Positions 9,220 to 17,660 of a DNA stretch of 64,000 nt are shown in pieces. Both the position numbers and the translations under genes were made by a program. Under the pieces are notes generated by a model. That model saw only the letters and a list, made by a program, of their open reading frames with translations. It ran no database searches and was not told the origin of the DNA. The number at the start of each line of letters is the position of its first letter. Position 1 is the stretch's first letter. Origin of the DNA: Saccharopolyspora rosea (GTDB lineage Bacteria > Actinomycetota > Actinomycetes > Mycobacteriales > Pseudonocardiaceae); the NCBI RefSeq assembly GCF_025643595.1, contig NZ_CP102826.1:3596001-3660000 (forward strand). The letters are read 5' to 3'.

Positions 9220-9280
9220 GCGGCCGGCCGCGCCCCTGGTGCAGCGCGTGCAGCGGCGGCCGGCCGCACCTTTCGCCTTT
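9220..9280 (+). terminator. Possible hairpin terminator from duplicated palindrome
   Basis: The 12-base self-complementary word GCGGCCGGCCGC occurs at 9220-9231 and again at 9256-9267, so the two copies can pair over a 24-base loop. CTTTCGCCTTTTC follows. It lies seven bases after the stop of the preceding gene, where a terminator or transcript-end structure would be expected. The U-tract is interrupted. Confidence 0.4.
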
Positions 9281-9314
9281 TCTCCGTTCTGATTTTTTGC
9301 TTGTGAGGTGCGTT

Positions 9315-9809
9315 GTGTTCGTCCTGTCCGTCAACGGCGAGATGATCTCTACCGACTTCGACGATGGCTCGTCGGTGATCACGTTCGAGAACGCGGACGA
9401 CACCGAGTGGCGGTGCGCCGCGTGCGGTGCGGCGCTGTCTGAGGAGGTCGACGGCTACGCCGACGAATCCGGGTCGCTGGTCTGCGACGCCTACGACCCG
9501 TACGAGGATGCCGAGGTTGACGACGTTGAGTCTGCGCCGGACTTCCGTGAGGGGCCGCACTGTGCCGAGCGGGTGCCGCTGTCCTGGGCCAACAGTGCGA
9601 CGATTTGCACGGACCCCGATGAGGACTCGATCACGGTCACGGTGTCGGTCGGTGATCCGCGTGGCGCGTTCGCCTTCACCGTGCGCCGGATTCCCGACTG
9701 CGCACCGACGAATGGCGGCCGGTTGATCCTGCACACCCCGTACCCGGGTGAGCCGATGCCGCACCGCGATTTGGTCGAGGACCACGCCGGAACCTACTGG
9801 ATCAGCTGA
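9315..9809 (+). CDS. Hypothetical acidic protein with CxxC knuckle
   Basis: A 164-residue protein of unknown function. I chose the GTG at 9315 because GAGGTG lies five bases before it; the longer frame from 9177 would overlap the upstream gene. Residues near 28-50 contain CAACGAALSEEVDGYADESGS and then a further cysteine, so a small metal knuckle is possible. The N-terminal half is very acidic. The C-terminus has strand-like repeats (SITVTVSVGDP, FAFTVRRI). It belongs with the backbone block by orientation and spacing. Confidence 0.65.
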   Translation: MFVLSVNGEMISTDFDDGSSVITFENADDTEWRCAACGAALSEEVDGYADESGSLVCDAYDPYEDAEVDDVESAPDFREGPHCAERVPLSWANSATICTDPDEDSITVTVSVGDPRGAFAFTVRRIPDCAPTNGGRLILHTPYPGEPMPHRDLVEDHAGTYWIS

Positions 9810-9931
9810 CAATCCGGCAGGGGCGCCGTTCGTACCTGACGGGCGGCCCCCCGAGTCGGTCGCTGCCGACTCTCGGCCCCTCGTTCTCCTCTGGAATCCG
9901 CCATTTTCTTTCCTCTGTGGAGGTTTTCGCG

Positions 9932-11152
9932 ATGACTTCTGCCATCAAGACCAGCGCGACCACCGTTGCCCCCGCGTCGGGGCTGGAATGCCGCACCGAC
10001 CGGGCGACCTTGGTGCACGCCTTGACCACGGTGGGCATGGGCGTTACGCGTCGGCCGGTTGTTCCGGTGTTGGGCGGCGTTCTGCTGGACGGCCACGACG
10101 GTCACCTGACCGTGACCACCACCGATTACGAAACCGTTGTGTCCGTGCGCGTGCCCGAGGTGGTGCGCAGCCCGGGACGGCTGCTGATCGACTACGCCGA
10201 AGCGACCAAGTTGCTCGCCGCATTGGTCAGGGGCACCCGCAAGCGTGACGCCGACGCCATGCCGGTCACTGTTCGGACCACTGTGGACGGAGGAGCGGTG
10301 GTCGAACTGGGCGGGTACACCATGCCCGTCACCACCTACCCGGCCGAGGAGTTCCCCACGCTACCCGAGATTCCACCGACCATGGCCGAAGTCGACCGGG
10401 AACGGTTCGCCACCGACGCGGCTCGCGTGCTGGTTGCCGTCGGCACCGACGACACGCTTCCCATGCTCACGGGTGTGCAGATGCAGACCGCACCCGGTGC
10501 GCTCACGCTCGCTGGCACCGACCGCTATCGGTTGGCCGTGGCTGAGGTTCCCGCCACGACAGCGGCCACCGAGGACCGTTCGGTGTCCTTCCCGGGCCGC
10601 GTGCTCTCGGCCGTGCTCAAGCACTGCACCGGCGACCGGGTGCGTCTTGGCCTGGACGCGGCCGGCGACTGGGTCTCGCTGTCCTGCGGTGCCCTGACCG
10701 TGCTGACTCGCCCGATCGAGGCGCCCTTGCCGGACTATGAGCGGCTGTTCCCCGAAGTGGCCGTGACCGCACGGGCTGACCGCGCCTCGCTCACCCAAGC
10801 CGCCATCCGGGCAACGGCCGTTGTGGAGGCGAAGAAACACACCCGTGACGGCCGCGCTGCGGCACAGGTGGCCGTCACCGTCGATCCGGCAGGGTCGATC
10901 TCCGTCGCGCCCGTGCTCGGAGAGTATGCCGACGCGGTGACTGCGCCGGACCACCCCGCCGAGGTCGACGGCGCTACCGACACGGTGCGCGTGCTGTTCA
11001 CCGCGTCCTACCTGTGCGACGCCGTGAACAGTCTGGACGGCGACACGCTCGCCCTGCACCTGGCCACCGTGACACGCCCCGTGGTGTTCACCGCCGCCCA
11101 CGCCCCGGGATACCGGCACCTCGTCATGCCGGTGCGCCCCTCGAAGTCCTGA
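9932..11152 (+). CDS. DNA polymerase III beta sliding clamp paralogue
   Basis: A 406-residue protein with the beta-clamp layout of three repeated domains: residues about 20-135 (LECRTDRATLVHALTTVGMGVTRRP, then VVPVLGGVLLDG), 140-260 (ERFATDAARVLVAVGTDDTLPMLTGVQM, LAGTDRYRLAVAEV) and 270-406, ending YRHLVMPVRP. TDRYRLA and the PVLGGVLL pattern match DnaN. The ATG at 9932 follows GGAGG by nine bases. Chromosomal dnaN sits beside dnaA and recF; this copy sits in an element backbone. It is likely a mobile-element clamp that could favour element replication. It diverges enough from standard DnaN that clamp loading by host factors is an inference. Confidence 0.85.
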   Translation: MTSAIKTSATTVAPASGLECRTDRATLVHALTTVGMGVTRRPVVPVLGGVLLDGHDGHLTVTTTDYETVVSVRVPEVVRSPGRLLIDYAEATKLLAALVRGTRKRDADAMPVTVRTTVDGGAVVELGGYTMPVTTYPAEEFPTLPEIPPTMAEVDRERFATDAARVLVAVGTDDTLPMLTGVQMQTAPGALTLAGTDRYRLAVAEVPATTAATEDRSVSFPGRVLSAVLKHCTGDRVRLGLDAAGDWVSLSCGALTVLTRPIEAPLPDYERLFPEVAVTARADRASLTQAAIRATAVVEAKKHTRDGRAAAQVAVTVDPAGSISVAPVLGEYADAVTAPDHPAEVDGATDTVRVLFTASYLCDAVNSLDGDTLALHLATVTRPVVFTAAHAPGYRHLVMPVRPSKS

Positions 11153-11279
11153 CCGGCCGGCCCGGGGCGGTGCTCTGTCCCTCCCCGGGGCGCCGCCCGG
11201 ACCTCACCTGTCACACGGCGACGCGCCAGCTACGGCGACGGGCGCCGTCGGTCATCACTGTCCGAATGGGAGTGACACC

Positions 11280-12275
11280 GTGTCTTGCTTCGTTCTTCTG
11301 ATCACCGACCTCAACGCCGTACACCACGAAATCGCCAGCCATACACGCGGTATCCGACTCGTCACCCGGGAACCGCACCAGCTGACCCGCCAAGACTGGG
11401 ACAGCGCTGCCGTGGTGCTGGTCGACGCCCAAGCCGCACCGATCCTGCGTGCTCGGCCCCAACCGCTGCCGCACCGCGACGCGGTGACCCTGCTGGTGGA
11501 CCCCGAGGACCACGCCGAAGCCGATATGTACCGGCACGCGCTCGATCTCGGCGCGTCTCACCTGATCACCATCCCCGACGCCGCTGGTGCGTTGCGAAAG
11601 CAAATATCGCAGGTGGTCGACAGCCCGCGCATGGTCGTGGCGATCCTCGACCCCGCCCCGACCGGCGAGTCCGGCACGATCACCACCGCGTGCCTCGCCC
11701 TGGCCAGCGCGGCAGCCGGCGAACACCTCGGCCTACTCGACGCCCGCCACAGCAGCGTGGACCTGCACGCAGCGCTGACATGCGCCCGATTCGATCTGCT
11801 GCCTGCCGGCCGAGGCAGCGTGCACGTCCTATTCGCCCCCGATGAGCACCCGCCCACAGCCGAGGAGATCCGGCAGACGATGACGGATCTCGCCCATCAA
11901 CATGCGGTGACGTTGGTGCACCTAGATCCGCACCAGCCCCACACCCGGGCCCTCCTGGACGGTGTTGACCTGGTCATCGTCCCGGTGTCGAGTCAGACGG
12001 CCACGGAGCCTCATGCCCGGGACGTGGTCTCGGCCGCCCGGCGCCACACGCCGCACGTCCACGTGCATATCACGGGCGCCGACCTGCACGGCGACGTTGC
12101 CGAGGCGATCGCGGCCGGCGCGGGCGCCGGCTACCCGAGCATGAGCGCAAGCACGCGAGGTGCCGTGCCCACCGACTCGTCGCAATGGTCCGCCGCGCTG
12201 ACCGACGGCAGTCACCACCGACGGCTGTGGGAGGTCATCGCTCGGCACCGACCCCGCGCGGGGCGCACGACCTGA
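11280..12275 (+). CDS. CpaE/Ssd-like MinD-superfamily protein lacking a P-loop
   Basis: A 331-residue protein. The N-terminal ~115 residues resemble a receiver-like fold (VVLVDAQAAPILRARPQPL, then VTLLVDPEDHAEADMYRHAL). The second part resembles the MinD/CpaE fold: VVAILDPAPTGESGTITTACLALASAA occupies the place of the Walker A, but the GxxGxGKT lysine is missing. VTLVHLDPHQPHTRALLDGVDLVIVPVSSQT resembles the CpaE switch region. It probably does not hydrolyse ATP. Actinobacterial septum-site (Ssd) and TadZ proteins look similar. The GTG at 11280 follows GGGAGTG. Confidence 0.65.
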   Translation: MSCFVLLITDLNAVHHEIASHTRGIRLVTREPHQLTRQDWDSAAVVLVDAQAAPILRARPQPLPHRDAVTLLVDPEDHAEADMYRHALDLGASHLITIPDAAGALRKQISQVVDSPRMVVAILDPAPTGESGTITTACLALASAAAGEHLGLLDARHSSVDLHAALTCARFDLLPAGRGSVHVLFAPDEHPPTAEEIRQTMTDLAHQHAVTLVHLDPHQPHTRALLDGVDLVIVPVSSQTATEPHARDVVSAARRHTPHVHVHITGADLHGDVAEAIAAGAGAGYPSMSASTRGAVPTDSSQWSAALTDGSHHRRLWEVIARHRPRAGRTT

Positions 12276-12361
12276 TCAACGGTATTGCGACCCAGCAGCC
12301 CACCGCTGCACAACTCCATCGCGAGCGGCGCGGGACACCTGCCGACCGGGTGGGTTACCCT

Positions 12362-12414
12362 GGCCTGTGCCTCCCTTCGGGGAAGGCGCCCTTTCAGAGG
12401 GTTTGTGACAGGCC
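12362..12414 (+). ncRNA. Structured RNA leader: three-way junction
   Basis: The bases 12362-12368 (GGCCTGT) pair perfectly with 12408-12414 (ACAGGCC). Inside are two hairpins: 12369-12387 (GCCTCCC, loop TTCG, GGGAAGGC with one bulge) and 12389-12401 (CCCT, loop TTCAG, AGGG). This compact three-way junction is followed at once by an intrinsic terminator that reuses GGCC at 12411-12414. I do not recognise it as a named riboswitch or RNA family. It lies 183 bases upstream of the gene at 12597, so it may be an attenuating leader or the 5' domain of a small RNA. Confidence 0.6.
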
Positions 12415-12464
12415 GGCGGACCGTGCCAACACCCGTACCGGGTGGGTCCGTCGGCCCCTCTTTT
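12411..12464 (+). terminator. Strong intrinsic terminator overlapping the leader RNA
   Basis: GGCCGGCGGACC at 12411-12422 pairs with GGTCCGTCGGCC at 12445-12456 over 12 base pairs with one G-U. An inner stem, CACCC/GGGTG (12430-12434 with 12440-12444), is capped by GTACC. CCTCTTTT follows. The outer arm shares GGCC with the closing stem of the preceding junction, so the two structures compete. Confidence 0.75.
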
Positions 12465-12596
12465 GAGTCGCTGGTTCTCCGTGCCGCTCACTGCCTGTCG
12501 GGCTCGCGTACACCGAATTCCTCGCTGAGAACGACGAATTCCCCCCGCCCGCCCCGACATGACGCTGATTTGACCCTTTCTGCACGGAGAACCGTC

Positions 12597-13325
12597 ATGT
12601 TTCGAAAACTCGGCTACGCCGAACTGCTCGGCCGACTGCTCGCAGCGATCAACGACGCCAACGACAGCACCGACAATCAGCCCGACCGCACACCGGACCC
12701 GACACCACGCACCGGTCTGCACGGCTTGCACGGCCACGTGCTCGCCGGCCTTGGCCACACCGAAGCAGATGCGCCCGGAGCGCGCCGCGCAGACAGCGCG
12801 GAACGGCGCTACGCGCTCGCCGGATACGACCTCACGCCACGGGCCCGGACGCTGGTCCAGGTCAGCGACGAACACGACCGCAACGGCCAAAGCTGGACGG
12901 CTTGCCTGGACGCGGGACTGGCGTTCGCGCCGATGCGTCGGGACGAACCCGAGGACCGCCACCTCGGAGACCTGACCGTGATCGCCACTGTGGACTACCT
13001 CGCGCGCCAGCACGGACCAGACACCCGCACCGCGTCGGTGTACCTCGACAATCCGCCACGACTCTACGACCAGAACACCCCGGTGTCCCTGCTCGGCTTC
13101 GCCTTCGACCTCTGGGGCATCAGCCCCGCCGACGTGGGCGACCTCGACGGGCTCGGGGCCGCCGAGATCCTGCCCCGCCTCGACTGGAAGCCCTCGGCCC
13201 GCGCCGTCTCCGTGCTGATCTCAGTTCAAGCCTGCGAAGCAAGCGGCCACCCCTGGGGCGTCACCGCCCGCATCGCGGCCACCTTGAACGTCTCCACCGA
13301 CCCCGCCACCGGAGCCGACCGATGA
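12597..13325 (+). CDS. Hypothetical protein downstream of the RNA attenuator
   Basis: A 242-residue soluble protein I do not recognise. The ATG at 12597 follows CGGAGA with good spacing; the longer open frame from 12285 runs through the structured RNA and is rejected. The first 75 residues are hydrophilic with DSTDNQPDRTPDPTP. The rest looks globular (YALAGYDLTPRARTLVQVSDEHD, then NTPVSLLGFAFDLWGISPADV). Its stop overlaps the ATG of a 52-residue ORF. Expression is likely set by the upstream leader if that leader is real. Confidence 0.65.
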   Translation: MFRKLGYAELLGRLLAAINDANDSTDNQPDRTPDPTPRTGLHGLHGHVLAGLGHTEADAPGARRADSAERRYALAGYDLTPRARTLVQVSDEHDRNGQSWTACLDAGLAFAPMRRDEPEDRHLGDLTVIATVDYLARQHGPDTRTASVYLDNPPRLYDQNTPVSLLGFAFDLWGISPADVGDLDGLGAAEILPRLDWKPSARAVSVLISVQACEASGHPWGVTARIAATLNVSTDPATGADR

Positions 13326-13480
13326 AAACCCACTGCGAACGCCCATACCAATCCATGATCACGGCCGCCGCGACCCTGCGCCACCTGCCCCACAACGCTC
13401 GGGACCGACACGTGCGCAGGCTCGCCAGCGAGCTGGCCAACGCCGTGCACGACCTCGACACCGACTCCGCGCCGGCCTGA
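13322..13480 (+). CDS. Small hypothetical protein coupled to the preceding gene
   Basis: A 52-residue ORF whose ATG overlaps the previous TGA (ATGA). It encodes a mostly helical, basic peptide with HLPHNARDRHVRRLASELAN. The coupled start and high-GC codon use favour a real gene. No function is apparent. Confidence 0.5.
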   Translation: MKTHCERPYQSMITAAATLRHLPHNARDRHVRRLASELANAVHDLDTDSAPA

Positions 13481-13704
13481 CACCGCCACGCGCCTGGCAC
13501 CCGGCAATGCCCGACACCACACCGTCCCCGCCGCCGGAAGACACCGACGAGATGGACGCCGACTCTCCCGAGAACTGAACCGGCAAGACATTCCGGGTAA
13601 GACCGCAAACCCGTTCGTCAGTTCTGACTCTTTTTCCTTCCCATTACTCGTCGGGGACACGTGTGCCCGATGAGGGCTGCCGTAGAAACAAGGAGGGCAC
13701 AACC

Positions 13705-14631
13705 GTGGGCCGAACCACCAGGCGTAAGCCAGCTCGACGCGACCCGGGACAGCACGCGATGGAGATCGCCCAAGCCGTCGCCACGGCCTGGAACGCATCC
13801 GACCATTCCGGCCGCCGTGACGTGGCGTTGTCCGTGGTCGCCGCGCTGTCCCTCGCCGAGCACCGCGACCTGAACGAACCCGACCTCACCAAGCAACTTC
13901 GGTCGCAGAGCCCGGAGGAGTTCACCGGCACCCTGCGGCAGATCTACACCGCCCTGGTCAACGCCCGACCCGACCTGACCCACTTGGTCTATCCCCTCAT
14001 GGAGTGGCTATTCAACGAACCAGACGCAGCCCTGCAACGCGCGGCCAAACACACCGCCGACGCCGCACTCCGCGCAAGCCAACTCGACCTGACCGGAACC
14101 GACAGACGATACGACACCGACCTGCTCGGCGTCGTACTCGCTCTGTTGAAGTCGGAGAACGCGACCGGCGCGAACGCGCAGATCTACACACCCGCCCCGA
14201 TCGCCGACGCGATGAGCTCCATGCTCATGGCCGGCATCAACCCGCCCCGCGAAGGCCAGCGCGTGATAGACCCCGCGGTCGGTACTGGCGGGCTGTTCCG
14301 CGCCGCGGCGCAGGTCATGCGCAGCAACGGCCACGACCCTGCCACGGTGAGCTGGTACGGCGCGGACATCGACGACCTCGCCATCGCCGCCTGCGCGGTC
14401 AACAGCCTGCTGTGGGGCCTCGGCCCCCGCATCCTGCTGTGCGTGACCAACACGCTCACCGAACCAGACTGGGCCACCCGCGCCGAGGCCCAACGCGAGG
14501 AGATCGTAAAACTCGCCGAACACATTAGGCGCGACAAGCTCATGGCCGCCGCCATCCGCGCCGCACAACAGCTCACCGAGATCGTCACGACCGAGGAAGA
14601 CGACGAAAGCGACGACTCTTCGGCCTCCTGA
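13705..14631 (+). CDS. N6-DNA-methylase-like protein without a visible catalytic NPPY/F
   Basis: A 308-residue protein. The GTG at 13705 has AGGAGG eight bases upstream. The centre carries IYTPAPIADAMSSMLMAGINP and then VIDPAVGTGGLF (about residues 186-198), which match the entrance helix and SAM-binding motif I of type I-like N6-adenine methylases. WYGADIDDLAIAACAVNSLLWG matches motif II/III. The protein then turns helical and acidic and ends in DDESDDSSAS; the catalytic NPP[YF] that should follow is not seen. It may bind SAM without methylating DNA or have another role. Similar short N6 methylase-like genes occur in actinobacterial conjugative elements. Confidence 0.72.
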   Translation: MGRTTRRKPARRDPGQHAMEIAQAVATAWNASDHSGRRDVALSVVAALSLAEHRDLNEPDLTKQLRSQSPEEFTGTLRQIYTALVNARPDLTHLVYPLMEWLFNEPDAALQRAAKHTADAALRASQLDLTGTDRRYDTDLLGVVLALLKSENATGANAQIYTPAPIADAMSSMLMAGINPPREGQRVIDPAVGTGGLFRAAAQVMRSNGHDPATVSWYGADIDDLAIAACAVNSLLWGLGPRILLCVTNTLTEPDWATRAEAQREEIVKLAEHIRRDKLMAAAIRAAQQLTEIVTTEEDDESDDSSAS

Positions 14632-14711
14632 CCGCGTACCATGCCGGCTGGTTCCGTGCTGTCGGCCCCGGTCGACAGCACGGCCCTCCGGCCCCACAGC
14701 AGGCAAGTATC

Positions 14712-14960
14712 TTGCCCGTGGAAGGTCACACAGACTTCCTCTACGGACGTTGTTGCGGCTGTTGGCCCAAGTGCTTTGCTGACGACCGCAAGAGTGGGCA
14801 CAGCCCGCGGCAGGTGGCCGCGGAGCTGTCGGACGGGGCGGTGGGCAACGCGTTTAAGAAGCTGGCGGACCGGGACGCCGCCCAGGTCGCCATTACCTCC
14901 CCGCTGCGGCACCAGGAGGCCACGCGCGCATCCTCAAGGCCGCCACCAGCGCCCTAACGG
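14712..14960 (+). pseudogene. Remnant of a winged-helix domain
   Basis: One frame encodes SPRQVAAELSDGAVGNAFKK LADRDAAQV, split here for length; it reads like the recognition helix and wing of a winged-helix domain (SDGAVGNAFKKL). The surrounding sequence has no good start or continuous frame, and the next recognisable sequence is in a different frame. It is probably the tail of a decayed regulator or primase-like gene. Confidence 0.45.
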
Positions 14961-15084
14961 CGAACGCGGCGAAGCCCACCACCGCGCGAAGGCCAGCACG
15001 TCGGCTCAGTCCAGGGCGACGCCCGGCCCGTGAAGCACGGCCGCGCGCGGCACGGCACCAGCGCGGGCGCGCGGCCTCCCCCGG

Positions 15085-15336
15085 CACGTGGTGTCGGGCT
15101 CGGTGGCGCGGCCAAACGGGCAGCAGTACCACCCTGCGAAGCAGGGCGGGTCTGCCGGACGTGGCCGCCTTGCAAAGACTGCCGGTCGCAGAGGTACCGG
15201 TGCTGTCAGACGGCCCGCCCGGCAACGGCAAAACCGCCGTGGACGAGACCCGCCTTCGGTGATGTGCTCACGGTCTCCGCAGACGGCGACACCACGGTCG
15301 CGGATCTGGTTGGTGAATCACGCGAAAGCTCAGCCA
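15085..15336 (+). pseudogene. Remnant of a MoxR/AAA_5-type ATPase
   Basis: Three frames carry consecutive pieces of one ATPase. ARPNGQQYHP lies near 15105 in one frame. A Walker A, DGPPGNGKTA, lies at 15209-15238 in a second. AFGDVLTVSADGDTTVADLVGE (written as AFGDVLTVSA then DGDTTVADLVGE) lies at 15252-15317 in the third. Together they match the N-terminal region of MoxR/CobS-like AAA ATPases common in actinobacterial elements. At least two frameshifts and loss of the C-terminal two thirds mark it as dead. It directly precedes the helicase cassette, which may have inserted here. Confidence 0.65.
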
Positions 15337-15614
15337 AACACTATCGAGTTCACCTCAATGGAGCCGGATAGTCCGGTACAGCGATTTCGAGGCTGATCCC
15401 ATATGAATCAAGTAGAATGATTTATCCCGGATACCTCTGTTGGCACTTTACTCACCGCGCGCTCACGATGACGACAAATCCTACGTGCGGTGCCCGCATC
15501 CGTCCTGCGATGTCAGTGCTTCATGCGACCATGTGCAGGAGAAGAGGAACAACTGTGAGAGCCCGGAGGTGTTAACGATCTAGCGACCACAATGATCGAG
15601 AAGGAATTATTAAC

Positions 15615-17660
15615 ATGCGTTCCTACGGTTTAGATACGCGTCGTAGGCTGCCCGACTCGCTGGCTCGGGAGGTCTACGTAAACTCGGGTGGCGTCTGTCA
15701 GCGATGCGGGACGGAACTCGGCCCCGACTACCAAAGTGCACACCTTGCCCCTTACATTCGGGGCGGTGCGACCGATGTTGAACAGATGGAGGCGTGGTGT
15801 CCTGAGTGTAATCTTCGACTGGGGGATGAGGACGTGGGAGAGCCTGCTGGGCTAATTCCGCGGGTGTGGCAGGCCCTCGCTCTTCCTAAGATTCTACGGC
15901 GTATCTGGTATTACGGATCGGCGACTCTGCAAGCGTGTCCCGGGGCGGGCAAGACTGAGTTCGCGGCGATGGTATTCAAGATGCTCTACGACGCTGGCTA
16001 CGTCAGCCGGATGGTTGTCGTGGTGCCGAACCGCCATTTGGTCGATCAGTGGAAACACAAGCTCGGCCTCCTACGCATTCACCTGGATGCTGGCGCCCGC
16101 CTGGGGGCACTCGAACGCAAGAACACAGTAGGGCTCGTGGTCACATATCATTCGCTTCCCGGTGCGGCCGAGATGCATGCCACCAGGCTGGAGCAGGAAC
16201 GGACGTTGGTCGTGCTCGACGAGGTGCATCACGTGGCAGAGCGTCTGGCTTGGGGCCGCGCAGTCGAGTGCATGGTCGGTGATGTCACCGGCGATGAGGT
16301 TCGGGCTACAGCGGTTCTGAACATGACCGGCACCTTGTTCCGGTCAAGCAACAAGCTTCGGATCTCGACAGTTCGTTATGACAGAGTCGAAATTGATGGG
16401 GATACGAAACTACAAGCCATCCCGGACTGGTCACTGCCTACCCCAGCCTTGATCGGCTTCGAACTTCGCGCACCTGACCTACTGGTTTATGGCGGAGAGG
16501 CTCATTTATTTGACTTCAAGAAGGGAAAGGACATTAAGGCTGACGTTGCAGACCTTGATGACTATCAGCGAAGCGCGGCCATACGTGCGGCATTCACCTC
16601 GCCGGATTGGATGGAAGGTTTCGCTAGGGAAGCCGTGAAGGAGTTGCGTGCACAGTTGGATGTCTTTGATGGAGCTGTGCCGTTGAAATTGCTGTTTCTT
16701 GTTCCAACTCAGCAAGCAGCCTACGTCGCCGCAGAAGCTCTTAACAAAGTAACACGACAGCGAGATTTCGCTTACGTCGTAGTTTCCGAGGAGCCTAAAG
16801 CGGGTTCGATCCTTCGCGCAGCCGCACGAAAACGTCGCCCTTGCGCGATAGTCGCCGTAAGGATGATTACGGAAGGTTTCGATTGTCCTGAGGTGTCGAC
16901 CATCGCCTACGCCAGCAATGTCGTCGCCCCACTGTTTATTTCCCAGATGATGGCTCGGGCGATGAGGCTCACCAAGACTGAGCGCGCCAAGAAGCAATAT
17001 ATACCCGCCAAGATTCTCATTCCTGATCATAAGGTATTGCGGGAGGCATTCGCCGCTGCTTTGAGCAATGTGGTTCCCCTGATCGACGAGAAAGACGAGT
17101 ACGTCGAAATCCATCCCGATGGCTTACCGAGAATGCCTCGGTTCGAGCTACGGGAACTAGATGATCCTCAATTGCGCTCGTTGATCGTCCTCGATCAGGA
17201 GGACGGCGAGGTCGGTGTCGGCGAGCTCAACAGGGTTCGAAAGGAATGTGAACAGAACAGTGTTCCTGGAACCTTTGCGGGCCGGATCGCTCTGATCCAC
17301 CGGCGCCTCGCACAAGTCACAGACGTAGATCTTCATGATGACGAAGATGATGAGGATCTCGCTATGACGCTGGCGACGGCCGCGGCGGGGACACCGGACT
17401 TGGTCCGGTCGTACCGCGATCGCATTTCTAAAGCCGTCACCTGGATGCGCCGCCACATCGAACACGACGCTCGCTACGCGTCGATCGGCGTGTTCCAAGC
17501 CTTAGCCAACGCCAGAGCAGGGGTGGATGAAGGACGACGAACCCATGCCACCGCAGCGGAGTTGGCGTCTATTGCCGACTACATGCTGCAGCAAATTTGC
17601 ACTCATTGTCGCGAATTCAACGAAAAGGTGCCGTCGTGGGCGGAAGGCTGGGCGGGATGA
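15615..17660 (+). CDS. HNH-domain SF2 helicase, putative defence protein
   Basis: A 681-residue protein. Residues 28-66 form an HNH-like treble clef: C28-x2-C31, H43, GGATD at 50-54 and C62-x2-C65-N66. The usual central Asn is Gln57, so nuclease activity is uncertain. The helicase core has motif I CPGAGKT (108-114), motif II DEVH (202-205), motif III-like NMTGT, and a late RecA domain with ITEGFDCPEV and QMMARAMR in place of QxxGRxxR. A helical tail follows an acidic DDEDDED stretch. GC content is lower than the backbone. Its stop overlaps the next gene (ATGA), and a PD-(D/E)XK gene completes the cassette. I infer an anti-phage or anti-plasmid system. Confidence 0.75.
   Translation: MRSYGLDTRRRLPDSLAREVYVNSGGVCQRCGTELGPDYQSAHLAPYIRGGATDVEQMEAWCPECNLRLGDEDVGEPAGLIPRVWQALALPKILRRIWYYGSATLQACPGAGKTEFAAMVFKMLYDAGYVSRMVVVVPNRHLVDQWKHKLGLLRIHLDAGARLGALERKNTVGLVVTYHSLPGAAEMHATRLEQERTLVVLDEVHHVAERLAWGRAVECMVGDVTGDEVRATAVLNMTGTLFRSSNKLRISTVRYDRVEIDGDTKLQAIPDWSLPTPALIGFELRAPDLLVYGGEAHLFDFKKGKDIKADVADLDDYQRSAAIRAAFTSPDWMEGFAREAVKELRAQLDVFDGAVPLKLLFLVPTQQAAYVAAEALNKVTRQRDFAYVVVSEEPKAGSILRAAARKRRPCAIVAVRMITEGFDCPEVSTIAYASNVVAPLFISQMMARAMRLTKTERAKKQYIPAKILIPDHKVLREAFAAALSNVVPLIDEKDEYVEIHPDGLPRMPRFELRELDDPQLRSLIVLDQEDGEVGVGELNRVRKECEQNSVPGTFAGRIALIHRRLAQVTDVDLHDDEDDEDLAMTLATAAAGTPDLVRSYRDRISKAVTWMRRHIEHDARYASIGVFQALANARAGVDEGRRTHATAAELASIADYMLQQICTHCREFNEKVPSWAEGWAG

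Noticed and set aside
9917-9932. GTG at 9917 as the start of the clamp gene
   Set aside because: GGAGG at 9918-9922 overlaps that codon and is well placed for the ATG at 9932.
12285-12596. N-terminal extension of the 12597 gene from 12285
   Set aside because: It runs through the structured RNA and terminator, has low-complexity composition, and a good ribosome binding site precedes 12597.
14632-15614. Several overlapping frames of 60-130 codons as genes
   Set aside because: Recognisable domain pieces change frame, so these are fragments of dead genes and not new genes.
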